In this document: positions 41,921-51,732 of the stretch, one piece after another
How the letters are laid out: each line of letters opens with the position of its first letter
Numbering within the stretch: the first letter of the stretch is position 1
DNA from: Carboxylicivirga sediminis
GTDB lineage: Bacteria > Bacteroidota > Bacteroidia > Bacteroidales > Marinilabiliaceae
Assembly (NCBI RefSeq): GCF_018156225.1
Contig: NZ_JAGTAR010000009.1
Span: 62,001 to 126,000 of the forward strand
Length of the DNA stretch: 64,000 bases
Direction of reading: 5' to 3'
Position numbers and translations under genes: made by a program
The notes under the pieces: model-generated
Seen by the model: only the letters and a program-made list of their open reading frames with translations
What the model was told of the DNA's origin: nothing
Databases searched by the model: none

Positions 41921-42364
41921 ATGAAGTTTAACTGGGGACACGGAATTTTTTTAGTAATTGTATTAGCTGTTGCGGGATTTTTATCAATGGTGTTTATTAC
42001 TACACGCGAGCGTATCGATATGGTTACTGAAGATTACTATCCAAAGGAATTACGATACGATGATCAAATTGAGAAGATCAAAAACTATAATGCGTTGAGT
42101 AAAAAAGTGGAAGTGACACTAGGAGATGCCTTATACATTCAGTTTCCTGATAATATTGCCAATGCACCAGATATAAATGGATTGGTGCACTTGTATCGCC
42201 CTTCTGACAAAGACCTTGATATTGAAAAAGGCATTCAACTAGACAGCTCCTATGCCATGAGCATACCACTTAGTGATTTGATGAGTGGCAAATATGAGTT
42301 GATTATTGAATGGCAAGCCAATGGGCAACCTTATTTAACAAAAGAAGTAGTCTACGTCAACTAA
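41921..42364 (+). CDS. ccoH: FixH/CcoH family protein
   Basis: A 147-residue protein with one N-terminal membrane helix (HGIFLVIVLAVAGFLSMVFI) followed by TTRERIDMVTEDYYPKELRYDDQI, the FixH signature, and a beta-rich periplasmic domain. FixH/CcoH stabilises CcoN during assembly. It lies between ccoG and the TauE/SafE-like gene with very short gaps. Confidence 0.88.
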   Translation: MKFNWGHGIFLVIVLAVAGFLSMVFITTRERIDMVTEDYYPKELRYDDQIEKIKNYNALSKKVEVTLGDALYIQFPDNIANAPDINGLVHLYRPSDKDLDIEKGIQLDSSYAMSIPLSDLMSGKYELIIEWQANGQPYLTKEVVYVN

Positions 42365-42371
42365 TTGCGAT

Positions 42372-43073
42372 ATGTACATAATAGAAGGATTTATTTTTGG
42401 CTTTTTAGGCAGCTTACATTGTGTAGGCATGTGCGGGCCATTAGCCTTAGCTTTACCATTGCCAACCAGCTCGGCAGCAAAGAAAGCCTTAGGAGCCGTT
42501 TTCTACAATAGCGGTCGGGCATTAACATATGGTTTGTTAGGACTCATCTTTGGTTTCCTGGGAGCCGGCTTGAAGTTGTCAGGAATTCAGCAATGGGTGT
42601 CTATTGCCTGTGGAGTGCTCATGATTTTGTCCGTTGTACTGCCAGGTGTTATCAAAATGCCAAAATCCACCAATAAAGTATCTACCTCAATCTATTCCAG
42701 CTTAAAAAAGAAGATTGGCGATTCGCTCAATCGTAAACGACTGAGTAATCTGCTTGTTATTGGGATTTTGAACGGTTTTTTGCCTTGTGGCTTAGTGTAT
42801 GTGGCCATTTCTAGAGCGGTTACTTCAGACACGGTTGCCGATAGTGTTTTATTCATGGTGTTCTTTGGATTGGGTACTTTGCCGCTGATGTTTGCAGTGG
42901 CTTATTTTGCCAATATCATTAAAAGTCGCTTTCTGCATAAATTAAGAATGGCCATACCTGTATTTATAGTCATACTTGGGATACTATTTATTCTACGAGG
43001 CATGAATTTGGGAATTCCGTATATAAGTCCAAAATTCCAGGAGGAAACAACGGAGGTTAAGTGTTGTCATTAA
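42372..43073 (+). CDS. TauE/SafE-like membrane protein of the cco cluster
   Basis: A 233-residue protein with six or more membrane helices. The N-terminal FGFLGSLHCVGMCGPLALALPL and the middle LNGFLPCGLVYVAISRA are the two half-repeats with conserved Cys residues of the DsbD/TauE-related group found at the end of Bacteroidota cco clusters. It probably handles copper or thiols during oxidase assembly; this is inference from context. It ends in ECCH-like residues (EVKCCH). A hairpin terminator closes the operon. Confidence 0.85.
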   Translation: MYIIEGFIFGFLGSLHCVGMCGPLALALPLPTSSAAKKALGAVFYNSGRALTYGLLGLIFGFLGAGLKLSGIQQWVSIACGVLMILSVVLPGVIKMPKSTNKVSTSIYSSLKKKIGDSLNRKRLSNLLVIGILNGFLPCGLVYVAISRAVTSDTVADSVLFMVFFGLGTLPLMFAVAYFANIIKSRFLHKLRMAIPVFIVILGILFILRGMNLGIPYISPKFQEETTEVKCCH

Positions 43074-43104
43074 AAAAAACAATAATAATTCCTTTAGAAG
43101 TTGC

Positions 43105-43134
43105 AAGCCAGATGTATAAGTCTGGCTTTTTATT
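43105..43134 (+). terminator. Terminator of the cco operon
   Basis: AAGCCAGA (43105-43112) and TCTGGCTT (43121-43128) form an 8-bp stem with a T-rich tail. Confidence 0.82.
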
Positions 43135-43196
43135 TATACTGTTTCTAAAGAAGATAACATTTTGAAATAAATGTTTCTTGACTAATTCAATTACAT

Positions 43197-43204
43197 TACT
43201 TTTG
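43197..43204 (+). promoter_or_regulatory. -7 box of the B12-regulated transcript
   Basis: TACTTTTG matches TAnnTTTG and ends just before the riboswitch. TTG at 43178-43180 is 16 bases upstream, slightly closer than ideal. Confidence 0.55.
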
Positions 43205-43206
43205 TG

Positions 43207-43393
43207 CCGATTTGGTTCACAAGGCAAGTATCACTGCCGTGTGATGAAGAGGGAATGCCGTGAGAGTCGGCAACAGTATCCGCTGCTGTAAGTCCCATCC
43301 GGTTATAAACTGGAAAAAGCTGTAATCAACAAGGCCACTGTTCAGGGGAACGGGAAGGCGGTTACAGTGGGATAAGTCAGAAGACCTGCCAAA
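43207..43393 (+). promoter_or_regulatory. Cobalamin riboswitch
   Basis: The stretch shows the order of conserved B12 aptamer elements: GAGGGAATGCCGTGAGAGTC, CCGCTGCTGTAAGTCCC, GCCACTG, then GGGAACGGGAAGGC, then CAGTGGGATAAGTCAGAAGA and CCTGCC closing the structure. It lies about 100 bases before the BtuB-like receptor gene, whose expression it should repress when B12 is plentiful. The 43394-43496 part between aptamer and ATG probably forms the expression platform. Confidence 0.95.
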
Positions 43394-43496
43394 GAGTATT
43401 CAATTGTTCATGCCATTCGGAATAAATGCAGAACGATACATTCAATGTGTATTCTATATCCGTATTGTAAGAACAGTTTAATAAACCTGTAAAAAG

Positions 43497-45401
43497 ATGA
43501 GGTGTAAACTGTTGATAATTTTTTTGGTGCTGTCATTGCCTGTGTGGGCAGATGGTGAAGTGCGTGATTCTGTTACCGTGAAAGAGGTCGAGATTACTGC
43601 AACACGCCGTCAGCATCTTAATGATGGCTTTCAGCATATGGAATTGTCGGGAGAGCTTAGAGGGAGTTATTCTTATCGGACGCTAGGTGAAGTATTGATT
43701 AATAATACAAATGTGAACGTTAGGTCATATGGTTCTCCAGGATCGTCAACTTCCATTTCTTTCAGAGGACTAAGCGCTTCTCAAACTCAGATTAACTGGA
43801 ATGGCTTTCCAATCAACTCAGTGACTTTGGGTTCAGCAGATATATCCAATGTGTTGGTATCTTCATCAAATTCAGTGTCATTGGTACCGGGTGCAGCAGG
43901 GGCCACCTACGGAAGCGGAACTTTCGGCGGAGCGGTCAATATTGATTATAATTCAGCTAATGCAGGAAATAGAGGTGTTATTGATCTGACAATTGGCGCT
44001 TTCGATTCATATAGAGCTGGAGGTAATTATCAATTCAATAAGAACAAACTGACTCTTCATGGTAATCTCTGGGGAGAGAAATCTGATGCGGATTACGATT
44101 ATTTTGACGCTATAAAGCAGAAGGAATATAAGAGGCAAAATGCTGACTACCATCAAGCTGGTTTCGAGCAGTATTTCAGCTATAAACCAAGTGTCTATTC
44201 TGAATTGAAAGGAGGCATTTGGGCGCAAGCTAAGGACATGAATATTCCGGCTATTGAGGGAGCTTCATTAAAAAGCTACGAAAATCAGAAGGATTCAACT
44301 TTGCGTTTATTTCTAAGCTATAAACGTGTATTTACTTCAAGTGCTTTGGAGATTAAAGGTGCCTGGTTTTACGCAGATCAGCATTATATACAAAAAGATA
44401 GCATTGATGCACCTAAGGTTTTAATTGATTCACGAATAAAGAGCAAGGCTTGGATGGGCGATGTAAATTACCGTGTTTATTTCACCAACCATCTATCTTT
44501 AGATGCAGGTGCCACTTATAGTTATACCAAGGGAATAGTTGATGCCTATGGAGGTGAAGCGCATGACCGCGTAATCGGTTTGATAGGAGGACTTAAGTAT
44601 ACCAATAAGGTGAGTTTTAATATAGCGGTTCGCAAGGATTTTGGCAATAATGTTAATTCGAATATACTATTTAATGCTGGTGTGCAGTATCCCTTAGTTA
44701 ATAACTTAATCGTCAGAGGTGCTTTTTCCCAAAAGTTCAGGCGACCAACATTTAATGACTTATTCTGGAAACCAGGCGGTAATACTGATTTGCAACCTGA
44801 AGAAGGCTATTCTGTTGAGGTGGGTGGCAATTATCATCTGGATATGAAACAGTGGGGGCGGCTAACCGCTGACATTGCAGCCTATTACAGTCCGGTAGAA
44901 AACATGATTGTCTGGCGCCCCGAAGGTGCTCTTTGGTATGCTAAAAACTACAGCGATGTATTGACTCGCGGAGTGGATGTACAAGTTAATCACGAGAAGC
45001 AATTTACTTCCTTGTTGATGCAAAACAATGCATCCTTGGGCTATAATAAAGCTACAATTGAAAGCATTGAAGGAAATATTCAGGCTCAGGTGGGACGTTC
45101 GTTATACTATTCACCAGAGTGGATGTGTCATGTTTCCTCAGGCTTTGTTACCAGTAATAAAATAGCTTTTCAGCTTAACTGGAAATTTGTTTCCAAACGA
45201 TACTACGACGATTCAGTGTATGCATTGGATCCGTATTGGTTGATGAATGGCCGCATGGCAAAAACGTTCAGTTTTGGTAAGCAAGAGTTGTTTGCTCAAT
45301 TCTCACTCGAAAATATATTCAATCAGAGCTATCAGTCCATTCGTTCGTACCCTATGCCCGGACGCACATGGCAAATAAAAATAAAATACATACTTAATTA
45401 A
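43497..45401 (+). CDS. btuB: TonB-dependent cobalamin receptor (BtuB-like)
   Basis: A 634-residue receptor: signal peptide (LLIIFLVLSLPVWAD), TonB-box-like region DSVTVKEVEITATRR, plug domain with VRSYGSPGSSTSISFRGLSA and ATYGSGTFGGAVNI, then a 22-strand barrel with FSQKFRRPTFNDLFW and NLQPEEGYSVEVGG-like strands, closing with GRTWQIKIKYILN. Control by the cobalamin riboswitch directly upstream points to B12 or corrinoid import. It is followed after 6 bases by the beta-propeller lipoprotein. Confidence 0.92.
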   Translation: MRCKLLIIFLVLSLPVWADGEVRDSVTVKEVEITATRRQHLNDGFQHMELSGELRGSYSYRTLGEVLINNTNVNVRSYGSPGSSTSISFRGLSASQTQINWNGFPINSVTLGSADISNVLVSSSNSVSLVPGAAGATYGSGTFGGAVNIDYNSANAGNRGVIDLTIGAFDSYRAGGNYQFNKNKLTLHGNLWGEKSDADYDYFDAIKQKEYKRQNADYHQAGFEQYFSYKPSVYSELKGGIWAQAKDMNIPAIEGASLKSYENQKDSTLRLFLSYKRVFTSSALEIKGAWFYADQHYIQKDSIDAPKVLIDSRIKSKAWMGDVNYRVYFTNHLSLDAGATYSYTKGIVDAYGGEAHDRVIGLIGGLKYTNKVSFNIAVRKDFGNNVNSNILFNAGVQYPLVNNLIVRGAFSQKFRRPTFNDLFWKPGGNTDLQPEEGYSVEVGGNYHLDMKQWGRLTADIAAYYSPVENMIVWRPEGALWYAKNYSDVLTRGVDVQVNHEKQFTSLLMQNNASLGYNKATIESIEGNIQAQVGRSLYYSPEWMCHVSSGFVTSNKIAFQLNWKFVSKRYYDDSVYALDPYWLMNGRMAKTFSFGKQELFAQFSLENIFNQSYQSIRSYPMPGRTWQIKIKYILN

Positions 45402-45407
45402 ATAATC

Positions 45408-46448
45408 ATGAAAAAGTTTAAGTTTCAAATTCTTTTTGCTCTTGTAGCACTTCTGTTCGCATCCTGTACCAATGATGATCCAAAGCCGGAATATCCTTCG
45501 TTAAAAGGTGATTTTGTTGTTTGCGAAGGTGGTTTTAATAAGAACAATGGTGCAATTAGTTTCTACTCAGCAGAAGTAAGCGATAATAATATATTTAAAT
45601 CGGTTAATGGTAGGGATTTAGGTGATGTTGTAACAGATTTTGAGGTGGTTGATACATTGGGTTTTATTGTGGTCAATAATTCTCAAAAAGTAGAATTGGT
45701 AAGAATGCGTGACTTTAAAAGTGTTGAAACAATTGATGATCAGCAGCTGACTTACCCTCGATTTGTGAAGCAGGCTACCAAGAGCACTGTTTATATTTCA
45801 AATGGTTCGATGGACGGTGAAGTCCTAATATACGATTTCAAGAAGTTTGAATTGGTTGGCAAAATTGCTGTTGGTCAAGGTCCTGAAATGATGGTGAAGA
45901 TTGCTGATAAAATGTATGTAGCCAACTCAGGTGGGTGGGGTGCTGATAATACCATTTCAGTCATCGATATTAATACAAGTAAAGTAGTTTCTACCATTGA
46001 AGTTGGGTTTGGAACAACAGTTTTAAAAGCAGATGCAGAAAATAACCTGTGGGCATTCAGCAGAGGTGCTTATGATGCCAACTGGCAATTGTCAGACGCT
46101 AAAATTTATAAAATCAGTACCAAAACAGACGCGGTTGTAAATTCATTTGCTATACCTGCCACCTTGGCCACTTTTGGAACTAACCTATTAGCCGTTTCAC
46201 CCAAAGGATATGTATATTACATTTCAGATGCAGTATATAAAATGGATATTGATGCAGAGGTACTTCCTACCGAAAAATGGTTGGACCAGGCTCTTTATGG
46301 TATTGAAGTAAATCCTGATTACAACACAGTATATGGAATGGATGCCAATAATAATAAAGTACTTTTGATGAATGAAGCAGATGCTAGTGTACTTAGCTCG
46401 TATAGTTCAACATCCAATTATCCTAATTCAGTATACTTTAACAACTAA
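45408..46448 (+). CDS. BtuG-like beta-propeller surface lipoprotein
   Basis: A 346-residue lipoprotein (MKKFKFQILFALVALLFASC, Cys20) with the repeated YncE/DUF5074-like blades: NNGAISFYSAE, VVTDFEVVDTLGFIVVNNSQKVELV, GQGPEMMVKIADKMYVANSG and NTISVIDINTSKVV. In Bacteroides, BtuG is a seven-bladed lipoprotein encoded beside btuB that captures B12 at the surface. Position, fold and regulation here match, but sequence identity to BtuG cannot be tested. It shares the riboswitch transcript and ends in a strong terminator. Confidence 0.83.
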   Translation: MKKFKFQILFALVALLFASCTNDDPKPEYPSLKGDFVVCEGGFNKNNGAISFYSAEVSDNNIFKSVNGRDLGDVVTDFEVVDTLGFIVVNNSQKVELVRMRDFKSVETIDDQQLTYPRFVKQATKSTVYISNGSMDGEVLIYDFKKFELVGKIAVGQGPEMMVKIADKMYVANSGGWGADNTISVIDINTSKVVSTIEVGFGTTVLKADAENNLWAFSRGAYDANWQLSDAKIYKISTKTDAVVNSFAIPATLATFGTNLLAVSPKGYVYYISDAVYKMDIDAEVLPTEKWLDQALYGIEVNPDYNTVYGMDANNNKVLLMNEADASVLSSYSSTSNYPNSVYFNN

Positions 46449-46489
46449 TACTCCCTAACCAAACTCCAACTTTTGTTGAAGTTTCACAT

Positions 46490-46517
46490 ATGGCCGGTTT
46501 ATCCGGCCATTTTTATT
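46490..46517 (+). terminator. Terminator of the btuB unit
   Basis: ATGGCCGG (46490-46497), loop TTTAT, CCGGCCAT (46503-46510), then a T-run. The 155 bases after it (46518-46672) hold the promoter region of the next gene and nothing else seen. Confidence 0.88.
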
Positions 46518-46672
46518 TCAAATGGTTGTTTAGGAGCGCTGGCTAGCGGTTTTAGGCCTCTGTAATAAAAACAAAGAAGAGACTTATCAATATTTAAAAA
46601 AGGAATAATATCTTTGGTAGCTTAAATAAGGCAAGCGCCTAATTAATAAAGAAACATAGAGTGAATAGACAT

Positions 46673-47752
46673 ATGAAGAAATTATTTATTGCCCTTGGCT
46701 TTGCTTCTACCATTGGTTTTACCGCCTGTAACGATGTAAGTATCTATAATCTGGAAGAGCATCAGGGAGCGTTTATATTAAATCAGGGAACCAGCAACGG
46801 CAGTATCAGCTATTATAACTACGAGCGCGAAGAGTGTAAGAATGATATTTATAATGCCATTGGTGCAGGTGCTACGGCCATGGCGATTAATAAGACCTCT
46901 GATTTTACAAAAGGGATTGCATATGTAGCGGTTCCTTCTGAAAATAGTATTGAGATGATTAACCTGGAGGGTTTTATAGGAGCTGGCAGTATAGAAGATT
47001 TTACTTCTCCTGTTGATGTAATGACCACCGGGGGCTCAACTATTTATGTCGCTCATGGCGAATCAAGTGTTTCAGCCTACGACCTAGAAAGTAATACGAT
47101 TGTTAAAACTTATGAAGTAGCGCAAGGTCCGCAAAAACTTATAAGTTCAGGAAAATACCTGTATGCAGCATGTAAAGGCAGTGGCGATGGCGCCAAGGTG
47201 CACGTAATTGACATGAGTAACCAGACTAAAGTTGATACGGTTGATTTAGTATTTAATAATCCCATTGACATGGTCGTAGATATCGATCGTAAAGTATGGG
47301 TGTATTGCAATGGTGATACGCAAGGTTTGATTAAACTAGACCGTCAATTTGTAACAGAAGAAATCGGAGAAGAAGATGATAAACGTGATACTACTTACCT
47401 GACCAATGAACCAATTGATTTTGAGTTAGGTCCTAAGTTGGCCGATTCGCCTCATCCCTTAACAATTTCAAACGATGGACGCACCCTGTATTACGTTTAT
47501 GGTAAGCTTTGTGAGAATTCAGTTTATATTGATAAGGACGAAGAAGAGGAGCTCTCTACTGCTGCAATTGTGACAGGTGATTATGCCAATGAGCCATTTA
47601 GAGGAATTGATTACGATTCTCGCAGGCGTCGCCTGATGGCTTTAACAACTAACGGAGAGTTGGTAGTGCATGGAAAATCAGAAGATATGTGGAGCGCTAA
47701 GGAAGTTTATAAGGTTGGTGCCAAACCAATAATGACCAGGTTTAACTTTTAA
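46673..47752 (+). CDS. Second beta-propeller (DUF5074-like) lipoprotein
   Basis: 359 residues from ATG at 46673 (MKKLFIALGFASTIGFTAC, Cys19); GTG at 46661 would add four residues. Blades are visible as NQGTSNGSISYYNYE, GIAYVAVPSENSIEMINLEG, VAQGPQKLISSGKYLYAACKG and KVHVIDMSNQTKVDT, parallel to the preceding protein. It is separated from the riboswitch unit by a terminator, so it may be regulated on its own. Probably a paralogue used in corrinoid uptake or a related surface function; this is inference. Confidence 0.8.
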   Translation: MKKLFIALGFASTIGFTACNDVSIYNLEEHQGAFILNQGTSNGSISYYNYEREECKNDIYNAIGAGATAMAINKTSDFTKGIAYVAVPSENSIEMINLEGFIGAGSIEDFTSPVDVMTTGGSTIYVAHGESSVSAYDLESNTIVKTYEVAQGPQKLISSGKYLYAACKGSGDGAKVHVIDMSNQTKVDTVDLVFNNPIDMVVDIDRKVWVYCNGDTQGLIKLDRQFVTEEIGEEDDKRDTTYLTNEPIDFELGPKLADSPHPLTISNDGRTLYYVYGKLCENSVYIDKDEEEELSTAAIVTGDYANEPFRGIDYDSRRRRLMALTTNGELVVHGKSEDMWSAKEVYKVGAKPIMTRFNF

Positions 47753-47774
47753 AGATTGACAAACAATATTCAGT

Positions 47775-47806
47775 AAAGGCTAACCATCGCGTTAGCCTTT
47801 CTTTTT
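47775..47806. terminator. Hairpin between convergent genes
   Basis: AAAGGCTAAC (47775-47784), loop CATCGC, GTTAGCCTTT (47791-47800), followed by CTTTTT. A 10-bp perfect stem serving the propeller gene, possibly also the convergent thioesterase. Confidence 0.85.
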
Positions 47807-48236
47807 ATCCACCATGTTCATCTACAAATGTTTTATGGCAAACAATGTAGCGCTCATGAGCACCTATACCAATAGAATCACCTTTTTTATTGACCATGGC
47901 TACATCAAAAAACAGTTTTTTTCCTTCCATAAACTTAAGATGTGCCCGGCAAATCACCTCTTCGCCTAATTTGGCGGTATGGAGATGGCGAACATTCATT
48001 TCCGTACTAACTGTATCGTAGCCAACCGGCAGGTTAGGATCAATCAGCGCCACGCAGCATTGTTCCATATACACAATCATGGCGGCGGTTGATATAAATG
48101 GCACCTTACCGGTTCTTAATGAGGTTGCCAAATCGTCCTTGTGCACAACAATGTTTCGCTCTGTTTGGCTGCCAACCGAAAGGTGATAGTTACTCGGTGG
48201 GGCACCTTTATGTTTTTTATCGCAATCTGTGGTCAT
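47805..48236 (-). CDS. Hot-dog fold thioesterase (FlK-like)
   Basis: A 143-residue protein with the hot-dog pattern: VPFISTAAMIVYMEQCCVALID (long central helix), VGYDTVSTEMNVRHLHTAKLGEEV and strands LKFMEGKKLFFDVAMVNKKGDSIGIGAHERYIV. The VSTEMNVRHL segment fits the fluoroacetyl-CoA-thioesterase-like group, in which Thr, Glu and His form the active site. The substrate is unknown. It lies downstream of prfC on the same strand but beyond a terminator. Confidence 0.8.
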   Translation of the reverse strand: MTTDCDKKHKGAPPSNYHLSVGSQTERNIVVHKDDLATSLRTGKVPFISTAAMIVYMEQCCVALIDPNLPVGYDTVSTEMNVRHLHTAKLGEEVICRAHLKFMEGKKLFFDVAMVNKKGDSIGIGAHERYIVCHKTFVDEHGG

Positions 48237-48310
48237 AATAGTAGGGCTTAATCCTATAAATTTACTCTATTTTTTACAGGAAATAAACCCCTTCAGGACA
48301 TAAACCCAAC

Positions 48311-48342
48311 AAAAAAGGTGAGCTTTTAAACTCACCTTCTTT
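48311..48342 (-). terminator. Terminator of prfC
   Basis: AAGGTGAG (48315-48322) and CTCACCTT (48331-48338) form a stem; on the minus strand a run of T follows. Confidence 0.82.
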
Positions 48343-48358
48343 GTATGATTTGTAGCAT

Positions 48359-49936
48359 TTAAAACTCCGAAGTGAAATGGAATTTAATATTTTTGAAATT
48401 ACTCTCAGCCATTTGAAGCATGTAGGCTGAGTCGGCCATAAACACATCACGTCCAAACTTATCTTTAGCCATGTATTGTAATTTACGTTTCTTAAAGTCT
48501 TCCAATTGTTCCTTGTCATTGCTTTCCAACCAACAGGCTTTGTACAAGTTGATTGGTTCGTAACGACACTTGGCTCCGTATTCGTGTAGTAAACGGTATT
48601 CAATTACTTCGAACTGAAGAGCACCAACAGTACCAATCACTTTACGCCCGTTAAACTGACTGGTAAAAAGCTGCGCAACACCTTCATCCATAAGCTGGTC
48701 AATACCTTTAGCCAATTGCTTCGATTTCATTGGGTCGGCATTTTCAATATAGCGGAACAGCTCAGGCGAGAAACTAGGTAAACCTTTATAGTTGAGCTTT
48801 TCACCCGATGTTAATGTGTCACCAATTTTAAAGTTACCAGTATCAGGTATACCCACAATATCGCCTGGATAGGCCTCATCGATAATTGACTTCTTTTCGG
48901 CCATAAAAGCAGTAGGGCTTGAGAACTTCATGTTCTTACCATGGCGTACGTGGAGGTAGTTTGTATTTCTTTGGAATTTACCCGAACAAATTTTTAGGAA
49001 TGCCAGACGGTTACGGTGGTTAGGATCCATATTAGCATGGATCTTAAATACAAAACCCGTCATTTTTTCCTCCTTGGCATCTACTACACGCTCTTCAGCT
49101 TGAGAAGGTTGTGGCGATGGAGCAATCTTTAAGAAACATTCCAGCAGCTCCTTCACGCCAAAGTTGTTTAAAGCACTACCAAAAAAGACAGGAGCTACCT
49201 GGGCATCCATATAGGTTTGTGATTCAAACTCAGGGTAAACACCGTTCACCAGTTCCAGTTCTTCACGAATCATATCGGCTGATTCGTCGCCAATCTGTTC
49301 GGCCAGTGCCGGATCATTTAAATCTTTTATCGAGATGCCGTCTTCAAGCACTTGTTTGCTTGGCTCAAACAGGTAAAGACTTTCGTCAAACAGGTTGTAT
49401 ACACCTTTAAACTGTGGGCCATTACCAATTGGCCAGCTCAATGGGCGTACCTTAATTTTCAGTTCTTCTTCAACTTCATCCAGCAGATCAAAAGGATCTT
49501 TACTCGGGCGGTCAAGTTTATTAATGAAAACAATTACAGGGGTATTGCGCATACGGCATACTTCCATCAGTTTACGCGTTTGAGCCTCAACTCCCTTTGC
49601 AGAATCAACAACAATAATAACACTGTCAACAGCTGTTAGTGTGCGAAAAGTATCTTCGGCAAAGTCCTGGTGACCTGGTGTATCAAGGATATTTACTTTG
49701 TATCCATCGTATTCAAAACCCATCACCGAGGTGGCAACAGAAATACCTCTCTGCTTCTCAATCTCCATAAAGTCAGAGGTGGCTGTTTTCTTTATCTTAT
49801 TTGATTTAACAGCACCTGCCACGTGTATCGCACCACCAAATAAAAGTAATTTTTCTGTCAACGTTGTTTTACCGGCATCAGGGTGACTGATAATGGCAAA
49901 TGTACGTCTTCTGTTTATTTCATCAATAAAACCCAT
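48359..49936 (-). CDS. prfC: Peptide chain release factor 3
   Basis: 525 residues from ATG at 49936 ([20 protein letters not shown]); the frame reaches 49960 but family members start here. GTPase motifs: [15 protein letters not shown] (G1), [12 protein letters not shown] (G2), DTPGHQDF (G3), [11 protein letters not shown] (G4), followed by the EF-Tu-like domain II and the RF3 C-terminal domain ([20 protein letters not shown]). RF3 recycles RF1/RF2 from terminated ribosomes. It diverges from the PHP phosphatase gene across 184 bases. Confidence 0.95.
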   Translation of the reverse strand: MGFIDEINRRRTFAIISHPDAGKTTLTEKLLLFGGAIHVAGAVKSNKIKKTATSDFMEIEKQRGISVATSVMGFEYDGYKVNILDTPGHQDFAEDTFRTLTAVDSVIIVVDSAKGVEAQTRKLMEVCRMRNTPVIVFINKLDRPSKDPFDLLDEVEEELKIKVRPLSWPIGNGPQFKGVYNLFDESLYLFEPSKQVLEDGISIKDLNDPALAEQIGDESADMIREELELVNGVYPEFESQTYMDAQVAPVFFGSALNNFGVKELLECFLKIAPSPQPSQAEERVVDAKEEKMTGFVFKIHANMDPNHRNRLAFLKICSGKFQRNTNYLHVRHGKNMKFSSPTAFMAEKKSIIDEAYPGDIVGIPDTGNFKIGDTLTSGEKLNYKGLPSFSPELFRYIENADPMKSKQLAKGIDQLMDEGVAQLFTSQFNGRKVIGTVGALQFEVIEYRLLHEYGAKCRYEPINLYKACWLESNDKEQLEDFKKRKLQYMAKDKFGRDVFMADSAYMLQMAESNFKNIKFHFTSEF

Positions 49937-50120
49937 GTCCTTCAATTTTGCAAGCTGCAAAGTTAAACAATCAGGCCAATTTCATGTTTTTCATGAAGAG
50001 ATTTGTTTGATTAAAATTTAAGCCTGTTTTTGCATTAGTTTGAAGATATTTTATAATTTTTGCTTCTGAATTAAAAGTAAATGTAGGCAAGAGATTAAAC
50101 CTTTGATATTATTGTGAATT

Positions 50121-50981
50121 ATGGGATGGACAAACTACCACGGGCATTGTGATTATTGTGACGGTCAGGGCAAGATTGAGGATTATATTTTGAAAGCTAT
50201 TGAACTTAAGATGGATGCCATCGGTATTTCATCGCATGCGCCTGTGCCATTTTGGACGGATTGGAATATGCAGGCTGAAAACTTGCCTGCTTACCTTAGA
50301 GAGGTAGAAGAGTTGAAAGCAAAATATGAGGGGCGTATAGCTGTTTATAAATCGCTGGAAGTAGATTATATTCCGCAACTGATTTCGGCCAAGCATGATT
50401 TAATCAAAAATGCTGAGTTGGATTATGTCGTTGGTTCAGTGCATTTCATAGGGCAGATGAATGATGGTACCCACTGGGCAGCAGATGCCCCCTTAGACGA
50501 ATTTAAACAAGGCTTGCAAGAGAGTTTTGATGGAGATATTAAGCAGGCTGCCATTCGTTATTATGAATTGCAGCGTGAGATGCTTGAGTGTGCAACACCC
50601 GATATCATTGGGCATATGGATAAGATAAAGATGCACAATGTTCGTTTAAATTTGTTTGATGAAAATGCACAGTGGTATATTGACGAAGTGCATAGAACAC
50701 TGGAACTGATTAAAGAGAAGGGTGTTATTGTGGAAATCAATACCAAGGCTTATTTCCGTGACGGGCATTTGTTTCCGGGGCCTGAACACTTTGCAAAAAT
50801 TAAAGAACTGAATATTCCGATTACTATTAACAGTGATGCACATCATCCTGATAAACTGCTAAATGGTTTTGATGAGGTGGCACAGTTGCTTTTGGAAGCA
50901 GGTTTTACGCATACCACCGAGTTGATTGATGGAGAGTGGAAAGCGATAGAGCTATGTCGTGAGGGGATCAATGTTAGTTAA
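50121..50981 (+). CDS. PHP-domain histidinol-phosphatase-like protein
   Basis: A 286-residue PHP hydrolase: NYHGHCDYCDGQG (first HxH), ISSHAP, SLEVDYIPQL, YVVGSVHF, IIGHMDKIK, VEINTKAY and INSDAHHPDKL give the complete set of metal ligands. It resembles HisK/HisJ-type histidinol phosphatase; no other histidine genes are nearby, so the true substrate remains open. Monocistronic. Confidence 0.88.
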   Translation: MGWTNYHGHCDYCDGQGKIEDYILKAIELKMDAIGISSHAPVPFWTDWNMQAENLPAYLREVEELKAKYEGRIAVYKSLEVDYIPQLISAKHDLIKNAELDYVVGSVHFIGQMNDGTHWAADAPLDEFKQGLQESFDGDIKQAAIRYYELQREMLECATPDIIGHMDKIKMHNVRLNLFDENAQWYIDEVHRTLELIKEKGVIVEINTKAYFRDGHLFPGPEHFAKIKELNIPITINSDAHHPDKLLNGFDEVAQLLLEAGFTHTTELIDGEWKAIELCREGINVS

Positions 50982-51077
50982 AACAAGTTATGCAGGTATG
51001 CGCATAAAAACCACCATTGATTGGTATTTGATAAGATGATGAAAGCCATTAGTTTTGTAGATTAAACCTAAGGTTCT

Positions 51078-51725
51078 ATGGAAAAACATCATCATGAAAA
51101 GAAAACGCTTTGGGTGGTTTTATTAACCGCTGTTACCATGGTAGTTGAGATAATTTATGGTATCATCACCAATTCAATGGCTTTACTGGCAGACGGCATT
51201 CATATGGGATCACATGTGCTGGCCATAGGTTTAAGCTGGCTGGCCTATGTTTTGGTAAGGCGTTTGTCAGCTTCCGGAACATTCAAAGGAGAATCAAAAA
51301 AAATTCTTTCTCTTTCGGGTTATAGCAGCGGATTAATGTTGCTGATTTTTGCTTTAGTCATAATGGTTGAAGCCATTGAGCGTATCTTTCATCCGACCGA
51401 TATCGTTTACAAAGAAGCTATACTGGTAGCCATCATAGGGTTGTTCGTTAATATTGCCAGTGCTTTTTTATTGCACCATGATCATGAGCATTCGGACCAT
51501 AACATAAGGGCAGCCTATTTACATGTAATAGCCGATGCCCTAACCAGTTTAACGGCTATTATTGGCCTGACGGCCGCCATGAAGTGGGATATCCCTTTTA
51601 TTGATACTGTAGCTGCCATTATCAGTTCATTGGTAATTATCAAGTGGTCGGTTGGTTTATTAAAAGATTCAGGTGCAGCTTTACTGGATCTTCCAGGTTC
51701 ACATGAGCATCACCATCATCATTAA
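51078..51725 (+). CDS. Short cation diffusion facilitator (CDF) transporter
   Basis: A 215-residue protein with six membrane helices and the CDF metal sites ALLADGIHMGSH and HVIADALTSL (HxxxD type). Both ends are His-rich (MEKHHHEKK; SHEHHHHH), and HHDHEHSDHN forms the inner loop. It lacks the usual C-terminal cytoplasmic ferredoxin-like domain, so it is shorter than typical members (about 300). It resembles the DmeF group exporting Zn, Co or Ni. It heads a metal-handling group followed 8 bases later by a regulator. Confidence 0.88.
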   Translation: MEKHHHEKKTLWVVLLTAVTMVVEIIYGIITNSMALLADGIHMGSHVLAIGLSWLAYVLVRRLSASGTFKGESKKILSLSGYSSGLMLLIFALVIMVEAIERIFHPTDIVYKEAILVAIIGLFVNIASAFLLHHDHEHSDHNIRAAYLHVIADALTSLTAIIGLTAAMKWDIPFIDTVAAIISSLVIIKWSVGLLKDSGAALLDLPGSHEHHHHH

Positions 51726-51732
51726 CAGCTGT

